DNA of 64,000 bases from Blastobasis lacticolella (Eukaryota > Arthropoda > Insecta > Lepidoptera > Blastobasidae). Below, piece after piece: positions 54,754 to 64,000 of the stretch (the stretch's first letter is position 1; every line of letters begins with the position of its first letter). Under the pieces are notes generated by a model. It saw only the letters and a program-made list of their open reading frames with translations, made no database searches and had not been told where the DNA came from. The stretch is taken from positions 15,041,349 to 15,105,348 of the forward strand of contig LR990058.1 of NCBI GenBank assembly GCA_905147135.1, written 5' to 3'. Position numbers and translations under genes: made by a program.

Positions 54754-55645
54754 GGAGTCCTTTTTGGGCAGCCATAGCGAGCGGACGTGCCATCTGGCGC
54801 GCATTTACGATCCTTTTGGGTCAAGTGCACACAAAAAAAAAAAAGTTGTCGTTCCCGGCGTGCCCGTACTCTGCGATTGCAATAGTTTTCACGGTGTGCC
54901 TGTTTGCAATATATTAGCGATACCCTAGCCCGGTTTAAGTGTTGTGCGGTGTAGTGGTTTATTGTTATCCTAAGGTTTAGTGTCAGTGACAGTGATCGAC
55001 GGAGAAGCCTACCTAAGCCTGCGCTGCAGCACCAACAGTGCGCAGCACGCCGCGCTGTAGCACCAACAGAGCGCAGCCGCATCCCTCTGCTGATACCAGC
55101 ACACTAACACCGCCACGTAACCCGCTAACGACACACCTGAGCTCCGAACCCGGTGAGGGCGTTCCTAATAATATTATCACTAAACATATTTTGTACCTCA
55201 GTCTTCACTAGCATAAGTTTCAGTACAGTAAATTTTAAATCTCTCTACTGTTAAGGTTATATTTATTCTGGAATACAAACGCACTCTTAAACACAACATA
55301 AAGTACAATCTAACTAAACCCAGGCGCTATATAGAGGACATAATATAGATAGGTGTCCCAAATTATCCAACACCGCCCCGAATCGCGACCCATTTGTATT
55401 AGGTTCCAGCATCAATAGAAGTGGAATACCTTTCAGAAAAACCGTACACTCTACCAGCAAGCTCTACCAGTAGTAGCTTGTGTTCTAACCTACTTCTTTT
55501 TCAGATTACATGAATATTATAAACCGCGAGACAAACTCGCAAAATCAATTTGCTAATTTATTTAAAAAACTTGCGTCCCAAAATAAAGCACAAGTCAATA
55601 AGTATCTACTTTGCGACTCATAAAAACCGCATACCACTGCCTTAA
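54754..55645 (+). other. 5' UTR / promoter region of the OTU LINE
   Basis: It begins 'ggagtcctttttgggcagcc'. A GC-rich near-tandem duplication lies at about 55020-55080 ('gcgctgcagcaccaacagtg' and 'gcgctgtagcaccaacagag', ~31 bases apart). A short ATG frame of 37 codons runs 55510-55623. It could be an upstream ORF or the displaced start of ORF1; the OTU frame is open from 55646. Confidence 0.6.
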
Positions 55646-55837
55646 AGTAGGTACCAGGAACTCAACAAACTTGCAACTTTCTACCACAAACAAAGAAAGA
55701 AACCGACAAAAAAAGTGAAGGGTCCAGGCTGCCCACTTAAAAACAATAAGAACACATTTCCACATTGCGCAAGGGAGAACAAAAAAGACAGGACAAAAAA
55801 TTGCGCAACATCTGGCGAACAGAAGACGGCAAACAAA

Positions 55838-56653
55838 ATGCAGACTACAGCAAGACCCATGACCAATGATGGCAATTGCTTCTACAGAGCCATCGCGGAC
55901 CAAATAAATGAAGTTTACTACCTGTCCTTTGAACATCAAGCAGTACGTCGCGACTTAGCAACATACGTGTCAGAGAATAGAACAATAGACAGAATACGCC
56001 TAGCTCTTTTGAATAATATAAAAGATGCCAACGTACAGCAGCAGCAATCCATCGACGGAAAAATAGATCAGTACATACGATCGCAGTTCATGGATGGCTT
56101 TTGGGGTGGCGAAGACATAATTATAGCGGCCTGCGAGTACTACTTGGTTAACGTGCACGTTCACCTGAATTATACCACCCCGCAGGTCTATACACCGGCA
56201 AATGAACAAGTCTTGACTAATATTCATCTACGGTTCCAAAATAATCACTACGATAGCATAGTTATGTCTTCACACGAAGTCTTACAAGGCATAAACAATA
56301 CCAACGAAAATGAACCCTGGATGGATAACTCATCATGCAAAACGCTGCAATCAGTAAGCGAACCCCCAACCGAAGAATATCAAGCCGACTCTACCGAACG
56401 ACGGCTCCTAAGACCGTCACCAGAGCAAGCAAAAGAGTCACTACCATGCTCTAACCTACGTTTAGCCACCTGGAATGTACGTGGATGCTCCAAATCACCC
56501 GACAAACGTATTATCGATGGTGAACTCACGCGGCGACAAATAACAATAGCGGGCCTTCAAGAGACACATCTACCAAAAGGTGATTACAAATCGGCCAATT
56601 ATAACTGGATTTTGGGGGGGGGGGAGCCCTCTCAAAAGAAAGAAGAGGTGTAG
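55838..56653 (+). pseudogene. OTU protease and endonuclease N-terminus of the LINE
   Basis: The first ATG in frame is at 55838 ('aacaaaatgc'); the frame is open back to 55646 but without ATG. Counting from this Met, the OTU active site DGNCFYRAI places Asp11 and Cys14, a FWGGEDIIIAACEYYLVNVH block near residue 90-110 matches the usual WGG-E-YY-V-I-V core, and NNHYDSI supplies His137. So the protease triad is intact and the domain is about 140 residues, the usual OTU size. After a 70-residue linker the APE-like endonuclease begins with LATWNVRG (Trp212) and LQETHL (catalytic Glu). The frame ends at 56653 shortly after an 11-G run, where coding continues in another frame. OTU enzymes cleave ubiquitin chains; its use to this element is unknown. 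Confidence 0.8.
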
Positions 56654-56769
56654 CCCTGCTCATTAGCAACCGAGTAGTAGCACATGAAATAGTCAGAATC
56701 CATCACGTGGACAATAATAGCCTAGCTGTACGAATCAACATTAGCATATTAGCCATCTACACCCAATAG
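56621..56769 (+). pseudogene. Endonuclease middle segment in a shifted frame
   Basis: After the G run (about 56614-56624) the expected endonuclease continues in frame 1 as GALSKERRGVALLISNRVVA and ends LAIYTQ at a stop (56767). G-V-L-I and the I-Y-T block are the standard strands of APE-like LINE endonucleases. A one-base length change of the G run would restore frame with the upstream part. Confidence 0.7.
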
Positions 56770-59318
56770 AACTACTCATTATAACTAATCACCTACCATC
56801 GACAGCAACAAATCCCCTAGCAAAAACGGGTGCCTTAATTACGCAGTCGCCAAAACGTACTCAATTACTTATTCTGGGCGACTTTAACGCACACATCGGA
56901 AAAGAAGATGTAAAACTTCTAGCCCAAAAAACGGCTGGTCCAAATTTATACCACCTGAAATCCAATCGAAACGGGGACCTATTGCTGTCGTTTGTACAAC
57001 AACACAATCTGTGTATAAACAGTACCTGGGGACGCCCATCAGCAAAGGTAACAAGGAAAGTTGGAAACAGGTGTTCACAAATTGACCACATGATGTCGCG
57101 TCGTACCAACACGATCAAACCATATGCGATTAAAGGTGAATGGATCTCTAAAATAAGAACAGACCATAAGCTATTATGGGGAAGCGTTTATATACCCGCC
57201 GACCAGCAACAACCTCCAATAACAACGTGCAAAATAACAAAAAATTTAAACAGTGAAAATACCTCCCCCTATGACTATAAACGGTTTGACTATAGTTTGC
57301 TCCAAGAGAAAGATATAAGAGAGAAGTTCCAAAACAAGGTAAGTGAAAAACTAGAAACCTTATTCAAACATGCAAACACAAACGAAGATATATCCGGCAA
57401 GTGGCAATTACTAAATAACATACTTAAACAATCAGCCCAAAAAACACTCCAAATAACAAAAGTAAGATCCCGACAAATGCGGGTCGCATTAGTCGACTTA
57501 CAGAAAGCGCGTTTTTTGTGTAAGTTTGAATCGAGCAACCCAGATCATAAAAACCAACTGAAAAAGGCGCGAACTACTTATAGGAAAGTCGTCGAACAAC
57601 AAGATATGGAAGACTGCAGGCAGTTCTTTAGGAACCTAAGTAAGCAACATAGGGCAACACGAATGAAAATTACGTACAAATACCTCAAGAAACACAAAAA
57701 AATAACAAACCGAGGTCAAAGTAAATATTATATCCCCATGTCCAATTGGATTAACGAACTAAACAAAATGAAAGGTCCAACAATCGACACTGTCCCAGAA
57801 CATAACCCAATACCTGAGACAGAGTATCCCGATGAAAAAACCATAACAGAAATCATAAATAGCATGAAAAACGGGACTGTTCCAGGGACGGACCAGGTCG
57901 TTGTAGAACTGTACAAAGCGGCCCCAAAAATTTTTATTGAAGAGCTCGCTGGCGTAATGAAACTCGCTTGGCTCAGAAATACAGTTCCGGAAGAATGGCG
58001 GCTCACTAGACAAGTTCCTATCCCAAAGGTTAGAAACCCAAAACAGGTGTCGGATTTCCGGAAGATATCCATATGTAACGTCGGGTATAGAATATATGCC
58101 AATTACATTTTAAAAAGAATTGACGAAAAAGTCCAATTAGGAAATTATCAGGCGGCCTTCTTACAAGACAGGTCGACCGATGACCATATGTTTACACTCA
58201 GGCGCATACTGGATACCAATTGGAACGCGGGCATCAAAACATACGTCGCAGTACTCGATATCGAAAAAGCATTTGACACTGTCAAGCTTGAGGCACTGCG
58301 GGATATACTCCTCACCCGCACCGGTACTCACCTAACGAATAGGATATTAGAGGCTTGCATGGAGGAAAAAACGCTTATTTCCTGGTGCGGTCACAATACC
58401 GACATCATAGATAAAGGAAAAGGAGTTAAGCAAGGATGCCCACTGTCTCCTAGACTATTCACAATAGTCATGGACGAGGTACTGCGGACACTTGAAGAGG
58501 AAGACGAAGAGGTCAGCCTAGACCAGGATCTTAAAATCACACCTCCACTCATCTTATCATTTGCCGATGACGTGATTCTTATTGGAACTGACATAACCAA
58601 ATTGGACAGGACCATATCTAAAATGAAAAAACTTCTTGAGAGTGTTGGACTTGTCATAAATGAGTCTAAAACCAAATTGATCATCCGAGATCCAATCAAT
58701 CCGGCAACTAGCAACCTCAGCAGCGTATCTCTAGGGGGTGCGATAATCCAACCCACGAGCGAGATAAAATATCTAGGCACGTACTTTACAGCCTCCCACG
58801 ACAGGCGGAGCTGCATTAAGCATCGGTGCCACAAGGCAGTCACCCATTCCAAAATAGTCAACCCTTTTGTGAAGAACCACAGATTGGAGTGGAAAATCGC
58901 CAGATTAATATATAAAATGGTCTTATGTCCAACCATGACATACGGAATGAACGTAGCATCCCAAACAAAAACCAATCGTTCAAAATTACGGAGGTACGAG
59001 AGACACATTTTGGGGAGCATGTTAAATCTCTGCAGAGACAAACCCCGCAAAAAAATATGGCAAATCTTAGATGGTAAAACTATCACAAAAATAATCAAAG
59101 TCCGTAGACTATCGTATTTCGGCCACATAATAAGACACGACACAACACATACTGCACGCAGCCAGAGAATACAGAGAAAACAAACGCAAAGTCGGCCGGC
59201 CGATTTTTACATGGGAGGACTCGCTAGATCAGGACATAGACAAGTATACCAGAAGATCCAAGGAATCCTGGAAGGAATTAGCACGAAACAGGACCCTGAT
59301 GAAAAGGGAAGCAGATAA
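56745..59318 (+). pseudogene. Endonuclease C-terminus and reverse transcriptase
   Basis: The frame is open without a stop for about 857 codons but has no proper start, because it joins the previous segment by a shift near 56763. It starts with LLILGDFNAHIGKED (GDFN catalytic block, 56877) and RCSQIDHMM, and reaches RTDHKLLWG (the SDH-like end of the endonuclease, ~57162). The RT then shows QAAFLQDRSTDDHMFTL (block 2a), VAVLDIEKAFDTV (motif A, catalytic Asp at 58257), GVKQGCPLSPRLFTIV (motif B), LSFADDVILIG (motif C, catalytic DD at 58566-58571), LVINESKTKLI (D) and EIKYLGTYF (E). All catalytic residues are present. The last ~50 residues to 59318 are out of frame with the family's usual end. 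Confidence 0.85.
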
Positions 59319-59487
59319 AGTATATAAATCACAGGAAACGGATTCCGAATCAGAGCCAGAGAGCCTACAAACCTCCTGCACTGCAAACAAATCCGCAGAA
59401 GATGACCAGGATCAACCCGGAACAACACTCACTGCAGAGCCAACAGAACACCATAACCGGAGCAGAACCAACCATAGCAGTCTATAG
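59160..59487 (+). pseudogene. True C-terminal tail of the LINE RT in a shifted frame
   Basis: In frame 1 the sequence from about 59165 reads KRKVGRPIFTWEDSLDQD and then RSKESWKELARNR, the GRP-W-D and R-W-R-AR pattern that ends RTE-type proteins, followed by a glutamate/serine-rich tail to the stop at 59485. The frame of the RT body diverges here, so a one-base indel near 59160 is implied. Confidence 0.7.
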
Positions 59488-59914
59488 CATCCATCTTTTA
59501 TATATTTACACACCAAGTATATTATCTATCCTCCCTCACACTGGCTCGATGTATGAATTCTTGTCGGTTCTAATCTAACTCCTGTCGCTCCCATCCTGAC
59601 TGCGAAAGCCCTACAGTCCCCTCGCATCTACGTGCGCACTGGTATCTCGGGCTGGAGGTAGCGCAAATCAGCCGGGGACGCGATGTGGTGTCGCTTAAGT
59701 CCAACAACTCCCACGTCCGCGACGGTATCCGGAGCAAACCAGTTCTTCGGGTGATACCCGTGCCACCCGCTGAACTTGGTTGCTCAAAATACAAGTACAG
59801 ACGACGGAATCACGGACGTAGGCGACATCATACCTGGTTCTTTCTGATATGACCTACATACACCCTTGCAGAAGAACTTCTGGCTGGTGTTGTACCTGGA
59901 ACGGAACGGAACGG
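59488..59914 (+). other. 3' UTR and (GGAAC)n tail of the OTU LINE
   Basis: About 410 bases without a frame are followed by 'ggaacggaacggaacggaa' (59898-59916). Short tandem tails of this kind are typical of RTE elements and replace poly(A). Confidence 0.75.
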
Positions 59915-59938
59915 AAGCCAGTTTATTGTGTATCACAA
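59915..59938. repeat. Right target-site duplication of the OTU LINE
   Basis: Identical to 54730-54753. Confidence 0.9.
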
Positions 59939-59939
59939 A

Positions 59940-60490
59940 TCCGAATCCATTAGGCTCGGAACTTTGTAGGCGATGACTGGTACATATAATTTCATTTTGA
60001 TATTTAAAAGTTATTACATCTCGTTATTTAGGTAAAACTGCCGACAAAACGCAAAAAATTTAAGATACGTAATATTTTTATTTGATTTTGGACTTACTAT
60101 CATCTAACTACACTCTATTTTTAAGGTCATAGTTATTAATTTAGATATCATAAGTACAAGAAAAAATATTTCTACGAATACGGAATACCTACCTACTTGC
60201 GAAAAATTCATTAATTAACAACTATTATTGTGCTAAACTGTACCATCGTATTCGTGTGTGTTATCAAAGACCAATATAAGGTGTTATTGAACTTATTTCT
60301 TTAGATAATATTTAAGTATTTTATCTATATTTATTTATCAATGCTACAAGAATAACTTATAATTTCAATAACAAATTAAGTCGAACGACTGACCATATTT
60401 CTATGGTTCATAGAATTTAAGTTAACTTAAAATTTGCACAGTAGTATTGCTACCACCGCTCCTTAAATAGCTCATTTCGGACTATTCAAG
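59940..60490. other. AT-rich DNA, nothing recognised
   Basis: This is the right flank of the insertion. It joins 54729 in the ancestral site. Confidence 0.5.
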
Positions 60491-60494
60491 GTAA

Positions 60495-60615
60495 GGTTAA
60501 CTGGAAGAAATTCCATTGTGGGATAAGCCCGCCTTTGCAATGTACATTTATTTTGTTTTGTTAATATTCTTTATGAATTTATACGCGATAAAGAGTTTAC
60601 ATACATCCATACATA
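60495..60615 (+). repeat. LINE 3' end (family F)
   Basis: 'ggttaactggaagaaattcc', 'attgtgggataagcccgcct', 'ttgcaatgtac'. Confidence 0.6.
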
Positions 60616-60619
60616 CATA

Positions 60620-61410
60620 TCAAATAGCCAGTTGAGTTCTCTCAATAACTGCAATCAACTCGTAAGGTCGCCAGCTCGAAAGAGCAATGCATTAGTTGTA
60701 GCGTATGGAGGGCAACCAAATTTGGATCACTTCCAGCCTAGTCGTTTGTGTTGGGAATGGACTGTGTTAGTTTGAATTGTGCTCTTATTGGGAAGCGTCG
60801 TGGATGTCTAAGTGGTTATAGTTTGCCAAAAATGGACACAAATTAGGTACCTATGTTATAAGAAATTAAGAAATATTAGTCATTATGGGCGGCTTGTACC
60901 ACATTCCACAAAAATGTTAAACACCATTCTTAAACTTGTTTAAGATTTTAATGCCAGCGGTGTTAAGTAAGTCCTAGTTAAATCGTTTAACTTTCGTTGT
61001 TTTAGAATTTCCTACTAAAGCAAGGGTTATGTTTTTCGAGAGTATTTAGTTTTCATATCATCGTATCATCATTATAAATGTTGGTCTCTTATCGGTAGGG
61101 AGATCATAATTCTAAATATCGCCATAAATTATTATTATGATTAATAAAATAATTTATAATAGTAATCGTATTTTGTATAATTTGACCGAAAATGAAATTC
61201 CTTTAACAGATTTCCGTGGTAGAGGCGAATGGCTAGGCTTATCATAAACATAGATATCTCCTATACATAGATGCAGCACCGAAGACACTACAAAACAAAA
61301 AGTTTTAGATTAATCTTTTTTCAAAATTGCGGTGCTTTAACTTGGCGAACGCACTGCTATGCCCCCAGCGATATAGCACGTAAAGAAAATGCATTTATTC
61401 TGCCCTTGAC
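60620..61410. other. No gene recognised
   Basis: AT-rich DNA with no recurring repeat or coding signal. Confidence 0.45.
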
Positions 61411-61415
61411 TAAAC

Positions 61416-61567
61416 ATCATCATCATCATCACAGCCTGTAACAGTCCACTGCAAGACTTAGGGCCTCTCCCACGAAAGGGGAGGTTATTGCCATGTAATC
61501 TCCACGCTTGGCAGGCGGGTTGGAGATCGCAGAATTTAAATATAACAATGGAAAATGCTGCTGCCTT
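61416..61567 (-). repeat. SINE-like element, family A, 5' truncated
   Basis: It starts with (cat)n, 'cagcctgtaacagtccactg', and stops abruptly at 'tggaaaatgctgctgcc', followed by unrelated DNA. Confidence 0.8.
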
Positions 61568-61786
61568 TGGGCCTAAACACCCGAGGAAAAATAATAACCG
61601 AAACGTCTGAACACTCCAGCACCATAACCGACGGCAAAAAAGGGGTGTCCGGATTAAGCTGCCCATATCCCGTATTTTCGAGACGTTCCGTTTTTAGCTC
61701 TGAATTTGACCAAGTCCTTTCATTTGGTAAATACGAACATACAAATACAAAGACATTATCACCTTTTATGGGTTGTCCCATAACAG

Positions 61787-61980
61787 TCCACTGCTAGACT
61801 TAGGGCCTCTTCCACGAGAGGGGAGGTTATAGCCATAATCTCCACGCTTGGCAGGCGGGTTGGAGATCGCAGTGTTTAAAATAAAAAAATGGAAAACGCT
61901 GCTGCCCATTTTCCAGCCTACGGAGACTCTAGATCTCGAATACATTAGTCGCCTTGTACGACACCCGCACACCACACGGC
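61787..61980 (-). repeat. SINE-like element, family A
   Basis: It runs 'ataacagtccactgctagac' to 'cgcacaccacacggcc'. The GAT tail and the segment 'ccatgagtgtaaggggttgg' are missing. Confidence 0.75.
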
Positions 61981-62224
61981 CCATACAAAGACATACAAAT
62001 ACAGAATACAACACCAAGTCCCGTATTTTAGCATACTATCCTCCATCACCAATGTAATTTTGTAGATAATATATGAAATAAAATTTATTTATATCGTTTT
62101 TGTACACCGGTCTCGATATCCTCGAGTGGCCGTTACTCTTAAGCCATCCCTCCGTAAGCACCTCGCGTAATCACCATCCGTAAGCACCTATATAGGTACT
62201 GTTATATTTTCAAATTACGTAGGT

Positions 62225-62385
62225 AAAGAGATTTCATATTAGTCCTCACAGTAACAACGCACCTGCGGTTCTGCATTTTTGTTACCTGCAATCTAAATAT
62301 ATGATTGTAGATGTTGTGAGCGACAATTACCACTTACCATCAGGTGGGCTGTCTGCTCGTTTGTCAGTGAGTAGCATAAAAAAAA
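62225..62385 (+). repeat. LINE 3' end (family D)
   Basis: 'acaacgcacctgcggttctg', 'acttaccatcaggtgggctg', then an A run. Confidence 0.65.
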
Positions 62386-62564
62386 CAGAAGAGGTCACCC
62401 AAAAGATTGAAAAGTTAGCTGCTTTCATGCCTGAGAAATTATTTTGTCGTACCTATAAAAATAATAAATAAGATAAAATTTATAACTACAGTACCCAACA
62501 TCGTGTTTCCCAATTCAATTATCTAAATATTTAATTGATAACTCCCGATTACCTTAGCAAAGAC

Positions 62565-62697
62565 GTAACCGCAGTGGTTTAATTAACACCTAGGTAACAG
62601 TCATTCGGCTGGTAACGTGCCGACCCGCATGTGCGTATCAATAAAAACAGTCTGCTTTTCCAAAGGTTTCCATGTTACTAGGTTAACATGGTACAAA
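62565..62697 (+). repeat. Local duplication, copy 1
   Basis: 'gtttaattaacacctaggta', 'acgtgccgacccgcatgtgc', 'ccaaaggtttccatgttac'; copy 2 is at 63108-63243. Confidence 0.75.
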
Positions 62698-62929
62698 AAA
62701 CCAATGAATTTGGCCCCCAAATGAATATGGCATTTCTGAGGTGTATATCATAAGCGTTGCTTAAACCAATGTCTGTGCGAGTGCATCGAGCTGCTCTGTG
62801 TAATAAGCTTTAAAAATCCGGATTACGCGGCGCGTTCGGTGTAATATTGAAAATATGAGCGCGCGAGTAGCGATCTCGAAATTTTCCGAATTTTGGCTCA
62901 AAAGATCTGGGTTGAACGAACATCCCGGT

Positions 62930-63107
62930 GAATGTCCCGGTTGTGCTCTCGCGCACGAGGACCCGGGCTCCGCCTTGACCATGATCCAGGATTTGGCAGA
63001 TCAGGTAATTACAGTGGAGCCATCTGACCTGTTATCAGGGGAGCCTGACCAGATTGGATCATCGTTACACATTCAGTCGCCTGAATGTGCAGGTTTCATC
63101 ACGAACG
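62930..63107 (-). repeat. SINE, family B, 5' truncated
   Basis: It runs from 'gaatgtcccggttgtgctct' to 'aggtttcatcacgaa', with a deletion of about 20 bases at 63025. It sits directly against copy 2 of the local duplication. Confidence 0.75.
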
Positions 63108-63243
63108 ACGTAACCGTAATGGTTTAATTAATTCCTAGCTAGCAGTCATCCGGCTGGCAACGTGCCGGCCCGCATTTTCGTTTCAATGAAAACAGTTCAG
63201 TTCGCATTTCCAAAGGTTTCCATGTTACAAGGTATGGTACAGT
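63108..63243 (+). repeat. Local duplication, copy 2
   Basis: 'ggtttaattaattcctagct', 'acgtgccggcccgcattttc', 'ccaaaggtttccatgttaca'. By eye about 80% identical to copy 1. Confidence 0.75.
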
Positions 63244-63249
63244 TGAGTT

Positions 63250-63570
63250 CACGAATGTAAGACCCAAGTCTAAAATACCCAGCATGGCTAGCATCTCTCA
63301 TGCTTTCGCACGCGACAAACGAGAAAAATCGCGACATAGACACAGCTATATCTTTAGTCTTAGTATTGATAAGGAGACAAAAGCTCTCTCACGGCGCGAG
63401 CTACGTTACGGTTACACTTGTGTCAGCCATGCTGAATTAGAGTATCAATATCCTCCGTGACCCCTGCTACCACGGAAACCATATACTTTTTATAACTTTC
63501 ACAAAAACTACAGAAAAAATAATTACACTACCAAAACTAAAATTATAATAACTAGTTTCTGCTCTCCTAT
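63250..63570. other. No gene recognised
   Basis: No recurring repeat or coding signal was seen. Confidence 0.45.
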
Positions 63571-63574
63571 GCTC

Positions 63575-63750
63575 CTAAGCAACAATGCTTGCGTGATAGT
63601 GGTCCGGTTTGAAGGATAAGTTATCCGGTGCAATCACAGTGTTTTATCTTAGTCCTCACAAGGATAACGCACCTGCGGTTCTGAATTGTTGCTACATAAA
63701 TTATAGATGTCATGGGCGACAGTTACCGCTTTCTTCAGGTACCTCATTCA
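63575..63750 (+). repeat. LINE 3' end (family D), diverged
   Basis: 'aagcaacaatgcttgcgtga', 'ccggtttgaaggataag', 'gcacctgcggttctgaatt', 'catgggcgacagttaccgct'. Confidence 0.6.
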
Positions 63751-64000
63751 TCTGCTCCATCAGACCCTCGTTCGTCACCGAGTTGTAGATAAAAAACTTT
63801 TATTTTATATAGAATTTATTTATTTATTGACCATTTATTGTGCACAATGAAAGTGACAATAATATGAACATAAGATAACAATCACAAAGTTATGTTTATG
63901 TTTCTCATCCTTCGAGTTTTGGACTCGACTGTACGTACAAACTTCCAGTCCAAGGACGGAAACAATGGAGTGCAATTCCCGTTTGCAATGAATGAATCCC

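Larger units (their letters stand above)
54754..59914 (+). mobile_element. Full-length non-LTR retrotransposon: OTU-EN-RT
   Basis: The insertion is 5161 bases between perfect direct repeats. In order it has a ~0.9 kb 5' UTR, an OTU-type cysteine protease domain, an APE-like endonuclease, a reverse transcriptase with all conserved blocks, a C-terminal region with an RTE-like GRP-W-D motif, a ~0.4 kb 3' UTR and a tail of about four GGAAC units. The RT blocks and the short tandem-repeat tail instead of poly(A) point to the RTE group. OTU domains in non-LTR elements are known from a few lineages (I recall Dualen/RandI of algae), but I do not know this arrangement as a standard insect family. The long 5' UTR and perfect duplication say complete and recent. 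Three frame changes break the coding region. Confidence 0.85.

Noticed and set aside
55715..55838. GTG at 55715 as the start of the OTU protein
   Set aside because: GTG is not a usual start in animals; the first ATG in frame is at 55838 and already includes the whole OTU active site. The residues before it may still be coding if an upstream frameshift exists.
56614..56653. Programmed frameshift at the G run
   Set aside because: Two further shifts occur in the same element and G runs are prone to slippage and sequencing error, so decay or error is simpler.
58391..59143. 250-codon minus-strand frame
   Set aside because: It is the shadow of the RT coding strand, which carries all the RT motifs.
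1..64000. CRISPR arrays, operons, ribosome binding sites
   Set aside because: The repeats and a NUMT show animal nuclear DNA; no regularly spaced identical repeats of CRISPR type are present. The 17-base array at 49139 has no spacers.

Overview
The window looks like AT-rich, repeat-dense nuclear DNA of a moth or butterfly (Lepidoptera). The reasons are several high-copy repeat types that I recognise as typical of lepidopteran genomes: tRNA-headed SINEs, a ~255 bp element with a (GAT)n tail, RTE-like and Jockey/CR1-like LINE ends, and many small inverted-repeat elements. A piece of insect mitochondrial 12S rRNA also lies in the nuclear DNA. I see no host protein-coding gene that I can name. 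The window reads as intergenic and/or intronic DNA, with at best one candidate coding exon (53691-53780) and two candidate promoters (minus strand near 16.3 kb, plus strand near 51.2 kb).

The clearest object is a full-length non-LTR retrotransposon at 54754-59914, flanked by a perfect 24 bp target-site duplication and ending in a (GGAAC)n tail. It has an unusual domain order: an OTU-type cysteine protease, then an APE-like endonuclease, then an RTE-like reverse transcriptase. The OTU catalytic triad and the RT active site are intact, but the frame changes three times: in the endonuclease at a poly-G run, again near 56.76 kb, and near the C-terminus. This copy is therefore probably dead unless those are sequence errors.

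Layout. 0-16 kb: decayed LINE 3' ends (families D, E, F, G, I, N), SINE-B copies and an inverted duplication at 9.4-9.65 kb. 16-20 kb: a possible promoter, then a NUMT (mitochondrial 12S) split by a SINE-like family A copy with its own 13 bp target-site duplication, then SINE-C and SINE-B copies. 20-32 kb: family A copies, MITEs (one TA-flanked 251 bp element that recurs at 49.8 kb), an RTE 3' end, a Jockey-like RT fragment at 27.9-29.0 kb, a SINE-B copy split by later insertions, a perfect palindrome at 31.1 kb, and a tandem duplication in which only one unit holds a MITE. 32-50 kb: sparse decayed repeats, a long-TIR MITE at 37.3 kb, nested family A copies in an RTE tail at 43.7-44.4 kb, a fold-back at 48.7 kb and a 17 bp minisatellite at 49.1 kb. 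50-54.7 kb: the least repetitive stretch, with the candidate promoter and exon. 60-64 kb: more SINE and LINE ends and a local duplication.

Family letters used below are mine. A: ~255 bp SINE-like element with GAT tail. B: tRNA-headed SINE, about 300-400 bp, with ATG tail. C: tRNA-headed SINE carrying a 'gcgccatctagcccc' 3' part. D, E, F, G, H, I, J, K, N: dispersed LINE-type ends or undefined repeats. L and M: 3' ends of two RTE-like LINEs.
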